Below, in pieces: positions 4,939-8,509 of a stretch of DNA of 8,509 nt. The notes beneath the pieces were generated by a model. It was not told the DNA's origin. It saw only the letters and a program-made list of their open reading frames with translations, and did not search any database. The position numbers and the translations under genes are program-made. The DNA is from Clostridium sp. CAG:1219 (GTDB lineage: Bacteria; Bacillota; Clostridia; TANB77; CAG-465), in contig HF996719.1 in the NCBI GenBank assembly GCA_000433335.1, positions 1 through 8,509 on the forward strand, in the 5' to 3' direction. Numbering within the stretch: position 1 is the first letter of the stretch; every line of letters starts with the position of its first letter.

Positions 4939-5751
4939 TATATATTTTTTTATATTTATTACATACTTTCCTTTTTTATTTTCTTCTCTTATCTCTCCTA
5001 TTTTAAATTTTCCACAACGTTTTAATGAAACTATATCATTTACTTTAATATTTTGTGCCAAAAAATAAATTGGTTTAGAATTGACAAAAAGCTCTCCTTT
5101 TTCTATTTTATTTTTTACCTCATTTCTACTTAGTTTAAATAAATGTGCCAGTATATTGTCTATTCTAAGTGACGAAATTATAATTTTAACATTTTTATAA
5201 TCACTTTTTAATTTTTCCACTTCTTCTTCAGTTATACTTAAAATTTCTATTTTTACACTACTTCTTCCTACGCTTTTTAAATTGTATTTAAAATAATTTA
5301 AATTGTCATTAAATATAAAAAAGTATGCTTTATCGTCACTTATAAATATATCTCCTATATTTTCTTCAGTTATTCCCAAAGAATAAATTGCTCCCATATA
5401 ATCTTTATGTAATAATTTATTTTTTACGCTTGGGATAATTTTTACACACTTTATATATTTTGAGAATATTTCTTGCATATCATTACCTTCATTTAAAATT
5501 TCTTCAGGTAATAAAAATATTAGTGTCCTTTCACTCCATTCATTATTGAGATATATCCTGTAATTAATGTTGTATTTATTTAAAATTGATATTGCTATAC
5601 TTCTTTCATATAAATTTAAAAATTTTGTATGCATAATATAATTATTTAATACAAATTTATTTATTATTTCTATTAAGTTTGAAGCAAATATCTTGTCATT
5701 TTTTTCATTAAATCTACTTAATATTTTATTTCTTTCATCTTTACTTATCAT
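4936..5751 (-). CDS. ylmH: YlmH-family S4-domain RNA-binding protein
   Basis: A 271-residue cytoplasmic protein with the YlmH layout. The N-terminal region begins DERNKILSRFNEKNDK. The family's central signature is LLHKDYMGAIYSLGI (113-127) with IGDIF (132-136). A C-terminal S4 RNA-binding domain spans about 193-252 (SSLRIDNILAHLFKLSR, GELFVNSKP, DIVSLKRCGKFKIGEI). YlmH is usually encoded in the cell-division cluster near ftsZ, sepF and divIVA. Its role is not fully settled; it binds ribosomes or rRNA, and work in Bacillus links it to 50S-associated quality control. Here it lies between gyrB and the infC operon, which suits a ribosome-linked job. No Shine-Dalgarno precedes the ATG at 5751, and the promoter's -10 box ends 6 nt before it, so a leaderless mRNA is likely. 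The N-terminus fits the family, which argues against a later start. Confidence 0.92.
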   Translation of the reverse strand: MISKDERNKILSRFNEKNDKIFASNLIEIINKFVLNNYIMHTKFLNLYERSIAISILNKYNINYRIYLNNEWSERTLIFLLPEEILNEGNDMQEIFSKYIKCVKIIPSVKNKLLHKDYMGAIYSLGITEENIGDIFISDDKAYFFIFNDNLNYFKYNLKSVGRSSVKIEILSITEEEVEKLKSDYKNVKIIISSLRIDNILAHLFKLSRNEVKNKIEKGELFVNSKPIYFLAQNIKVNDIVSLKRCGKFKIGEIREENKKGKYVINIKKYI

Positions 5752-5757
5752 ATAGAA

Positions 5758-5786
5758 GTTATATCTTAAAATACCATTTTAGTCAA
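5758..5786 (-). promoter_or_regulatory. ylmH promoter placed for a leaderless transcript
   Basis: On the minus strand, TTGACT (5786-5781) is followed by a 17-nt spacer and TATAAC (5763-5758). Six bases separate the -10 from the A of the ATG (5751), so transcription should begin at 5753-5751, on or next to the start codon. A weaker extended -10 (TGGTATTTT, about 5778-5770) lies upstream; it would add only about 10 nt of leader and still no ribosome-binding site. Confidence 0.7.
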
Positions 5787-5788
5787 TA

Positions 5789-5822
5789 ATAAGATCCTAA
5801 CCTTTTTAGATTAGGACCTTAT
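5789..5822 (-). terminator. Hairpin terminator after gyrB
   Basis: A 14-bp stem (5822-5809 with 5802-5789, core GGTCCTAATC against GGTTAGGATC with two G-U pairs) closes a 6-nt loop directly past the gyrB stop. The 3' flank is only moderately U-rich (TTATTATT counting the stem end), and the ylmH -35 box starts 3 nt later. Some readthrough into ylmH is possible; it would supply a normal long 5' leader for part of the ylmH mRNA. Confidence 0.7.
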
Positions 5823-5823
5823 A

Positions 5824-7758
<1,935 letters not shown>

Positions 7759-7779
7759 TCATTTAATTACATATATTAT

Positions 7780-7809
7780 CTTATATCATAATTTCAACTT
7801 AAATTTCAA
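7780..7809 (-). promoter_or_regulatory. Possible internal promoter for gyrB
   Basis: On the minus strand, TTGAAA (7809-7804, inside the last codons of recF) is followed by an 18-nt spacer and TATAAG (7785-7780), preceded by TGA as an extended -10. The start would be near 7773, leaving about 30 nt of leader that contains the gyrB ribosome-binding site. Each box has one mismatch to consensus. gyrB may equally be read through from recF, which ends 55 nt upstream. Confidence 0.4.
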
Positions 7810-8509
7810 GTCTTCCACTTAAAACTTTTGAAATTTTTATATTTTTAACTTCTTTTACAAATGAACTATCCGTCGTTGTTATTATACTTTGACAATTTTC
7901 AATATACTTTAAAAGATAAGATATTCTTTGTCCATCAAGTTCAGACATTATATCATCAAGAAGCAAAATAGGATTTTCATGTTTTACTTCTTTTAAGACC
8001 TCATAATCTGCAAGTTTTAGAGAAAGTAGTGCCGTTCTATTCTGTCCTTGCGATCCATACTTTGCGACTTCTAAGTTATTAACATAAATAATAACATCAT
8101 CTCTTTGAATACCTTTCATAGAAGATTTTTTCATTATTTCAATTTCCATATATTTATTTAATATATCATTTATTTGTTGTGACGTCATATTCAAAAAGTC
8201 TGTTTCATATTTAAGAAAGATATCTTCTTTCCCATTAGTTACATTTTTTTCAATTATTTTTGCCTTTTCTAGAATTTTTTCAATAATTAATTTTCTAAAA
8301 TTGACTATTTTTTCAATATATACGCTCATCTTATCATTTAATATTTTTAAGTACTCTCTATCAACAAAGTCCTTTTTCAGGCAAGAATTTTTAATTTTTA
8401 AACATTTATTATATTCCTGAAGTGCTATTAAATAATTTTTAGAAAGTTGAGATGCAATCATGTTTATAAATTCTCTTCTTTTTGCAGGAGCACCTTTTAC
8501 TATATCTAA
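7799..8509 (-). CDS. recF: RecF, DNA replication and repair ATPase, C-terminal part
   Basis: RecF binds DNA at gaps and junctions and, with RecO and RecR, loads RecA. The frame is open to the right edge, so this is the last 236 residues of a protein of normally about 360; the Walker A half lies outside the window. The first visible residues, LDIVKGAPAKRREFIN, match the family segment before the coiled coil, so the ATG at 8461 is internal and not the start. Counting from the first visible codon: a helical, Lys-rich coiled-coil region (about 20-100); KGIQRDDVIIYVN (about 132-144) in place of the usual GPHRDD-type block; the ABC signature SQGQNR (153-158); and Walker B ILLLDDIMSELD (181-192) with the D-loop. 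recF followed directly by gyrB is the classic oriC-region order. Confidence 0.95.
   Translation of the reverse strand, partial: LDIVKGAPAKRREFINMIASQLSKNYLIALQEYNKCLKIKNSCLKKDFVDREYLKILNDKMSVYIEKIVNFRKLIIEKILEKAKIIEKNVTNGKEDIFLKYETDFLNMTSQQINDILNKYMEIEIMKKSSMKGIQRDDVIIYVNNLEVAKYGSQGQNRTALLSLKLADYEVLKEVKHENPILLLDDIMSELDGQRISYLLKYIENCQSIITTTDSSFVKEVKNIKISKVLSGRLEI

Noticed and set aside
8459..8461. ATG at 8461 as the start of a 220-residue protein
   Set aside because: The frame stays open to the edge and the upstream codons read KGAPAKRREFIN, a RecF family segment, so the ATG is internal.

Overview
The window looks like a chromosomal housekeeping segment from a low-GC Firmicute, most likely of class Clostridia. 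The evidence is the strong A+T bias, consensus AAGGAGG ribosome-binding sites, near-consensus sigma-A promoters with 17-bp spacers, a recF-gyrB pair, and an infC-rpmI-rplT operon behind a Firmicute-type L20 attenuator leader. The species cannot be named from the sequence; an uncultured gut Clostridia lineage is a guess. Almost every gene is on the minus strand, so the window reads most naturally from its right end to its left.

Right to left: the 3' two thirds of recF (DNA repair) enters from the edge and is followed by gyrB (DNA gyrase subunit B) and a hairpin terminator. This recF-gyrB order is typical of the neighbourhood of oriC, but gyrA does not follow. Next comes a YlmH-family S4-domain RNA-binding protein, whose promoter sits so close to its ATG that the mRNA should be essentially leaderless. 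Then come a strong promoter, a structured leader of about 130 nt ending in an attenuator, and the translation operon infC (IF3), rpmI (L35), rplT (L20) and efp (EF-P). The only sensibly placed infC start codon is ATA. efp is tightly joined to the operon, with its Shine-Dalgarno sequence overlapping the rplT stop, and is followed by a terminator. An unrecognised 169-residue soluble protein follows, with its own promoter and a perfect palindrome at its predicted transcription start.

A bidirectional terminator separates that gene from the only plus-strand gene, a single-pass membrane protein with an FxLYD-like outer domain. That gene is divergent from miaB (tRNA ms2i6A37 methylthiotransferase), and both have well-formed promoters. 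The miaB stop overlaps the start of a small membrane protein that runs off the left edge.

The genes share a theme of translation and its quality control (MiaB, IF3, L35, L20, EF-P, YlmH) beside replication and repair (GyrB, RecF). I see no mobile element, CRISPR array, tRNA, rRNA, toxin-antitoxin pair or defence system, and no convincing new multigene system. The points most worth a second look are regulatory or at residue level: the ATA start of infC, the L20-type attenuator, the leaderless ylmH arrangement, efp inside the L20 operon, and an Asn in GyrB where the coumarin-contacting Arg normally sits.
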